Part shown: piece by piece, positions 5,464 through 5,913 of the stretch
Layout: each line of letters opens with the position of its first letter
Numbering within the stretch: position 1 is the stretch's first letter
Assembly (NCBI GenBank): GCA_028711875.1
Contig: JAQTRJ010000153.1
Location: 1 to 5,913 of the forward strand
Origin: a bacterium
Lineage (GTDB): Bacteria; Electryoneota; RPQS01
Length of the DNA stretch: 5,913 nt
Reading direction: 5' to 3'
Notes under the pieces: generated by a model
Told to the model about the DNA's origin: nothing
Seen by the model: the letters and a program-made list of their open reading frames with translations, nothing else
Database searches by the model: none
Position numbers and translations under genes: made by a program

Positions 5464-5874
5464 ATGTTCGGAAGTATTTTCACTGACAAAGCGAAGAAGC
5501 CCACTGCCAAAGAGTTGCTGGCCGCATTGGGCGACGGCGTAGCACTCTGGAACGGATTCGTGGAGTATCTGCGCGAGGAGTACACACCGGTCAGCGACGA
5601 GTGGAAGTTTTATAAGAGCTGGCACTGGAAGCTCGCGAGAAAGACGCGCACGATCTGCTATCTGTTTCCACAGCAGGGATATTTCTCGGTCGCGCTCGTG
5701 CTCGGCGAGAAAGCGGTGGCGAAAGCGCGCGAGAGCAAATTGCCGAAGGCAATCTTGAAGCAAATCGAGGAAGCGCGCGTGTACGCGGAGGGGCGCGGCA
5801 TCTGCGTGGACTGCAAAAAGGCCAGTGACGTGGAGCACGTGAAGACGCTGCTCGCGATCAAGATGGGAACGTGA
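5464..5874 (+). CDS. DUF3788-family protein of unknown function
   Basis: This encodes a small soluble 136-residue protein that I recognise as DUF3788; no biochemical function is known to me. Family-like features are the N-terminal F-x-D-K-x-x-x-P-T-x-x-E-L-L-x-x-L-G-D (6-24), E-W-K-F-Y followed by W-x-W/K-L (46-57), the strand pair Y-L-F-P-x-x-G-Y-F-S-V-A-L-V-L-G-E-K-A-V (66-85), a helix with S-K-L-P-K-A-I (91-97), A-x-x-Y-A-E-G-R-G-I (104-113), and a final D-V-E-H-V-K-T-L-L-A-I-K-M (122-134). No signal peptide or membrane segment is seen. ATG 5464 is supported by AAGGA (5453-5457), 6 nt upstream, which is the edge of repeat copy C. Codon use is G/C-ending like acsA, so the gene looks resident and the cassette before it looks acquired. 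No promoter of its own is evident within the cassette. Confidence 0.85.
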   Translation: MFGSIFTDKAKKPTAKELLAALGDGVALWNGFVEYLREEYTPVSDEWKFYKSWHWKLARKTRTICYLFPQQGYFSVALVLGEKAVAKARESKLPKAILKQIEEARVYAEGRGICVDCKKASDVEHVKTLLAIKMGT

Positions 5875-5881
5875 GAATGGA

Positions 5882-5899
5882 GCGAATCTGGAGATTCGC
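5882..5899 (+). repeat. Short perfect palindrome near the window end
   Basis: GCGAATCT (5882-5889) and AGATTCGC (5892-5899) are perfect inverted repeats around GG, starting 7 nt after the DUF3788 stop codon. There is no T tract. It may be a terminator, a 3' stabilising hairpin or one copy of a dispersed palindromic repeat. The window ends too soon to decide. Confidence 0.5.
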
Positions 5900-5913
5900 C
5901 GCCGCGGAAGCCG

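Noticed and set aside
4920..5470. Target-site duplication around the DUF559 cassette
   Set aside because: GAAGAA occurs on both sides, but it is low-complexity sequence at different distances from the repeats and not a convincing duplication.

Overview
The window suggests a moderately GC-rich, environmental bacterium, possibly of the FCB superphylum or a related candidate phylum. I infer this from the mix of genes: a secreted repeat protein with Cys-paired FN3-like modules, a Bacillus-AcsA-like acyl-CoA ligase, and a DUF559 gene embedded in C6/G6 repeats. No marker gene fixes the taxon, so this assignment is weak. All five genes lie on the + strand. They look like separate transcription units, because strong hairpins and near-consensus sigma70-type promoters separate most of them.

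Region 1 (1-1871) is the 3' part of a large, probably secreted protein made of tandem ~85-residue fibronectin-III-like modules. Six successive modules each carry two cysteines 54-58 residues apart, and the seventh is divergent. A short terminator-like hairpin follows. The gene-free stretch 1872-2256 holds a good promoter (TTGACT-N17-TATATT) and a ~240-nt untranslated leader with hairpins at both ends.

Region 2 (2257-2844) is a YceI-family secreted lipocalin-like protein with a clear signal peptide. It is closed by a very strong 28-bp perfect palindrome. The 321-nt gap after it holds this hairpin and a second promoter of the same design (TTGACA-N17-TATATT).

Region 3 (3166-4866) is a complete AcsA-type acetyl/short-chain acyl-CoA synthetase (AMP-forming) with all core motifs. 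It ends in its own 14-bp hairpin.

Region 4 (4933-5459) is the most unusual part. A DUF559 (Vsr-like/PD-(D/E)XK-fold) endonuclease-domain gene is enclosed by three copies of an imperfect palindromic repeat. Two copies have the geometry C6-N5-C6-N9-G6; the third is inverted and has C6-N7-C6-N9-G6. The gene's codon use differs from its neighbours. This looks like a small mobile or selfish cassette inserted between acsA and the next gene. The last repeat copy ends in the ribosome-binding site of that next gene, a DUF3788 protein (5464-5874). A short palindrome follows near the window edge. No RNA genes, CRISPR arrays or classical IS transposases were seen.
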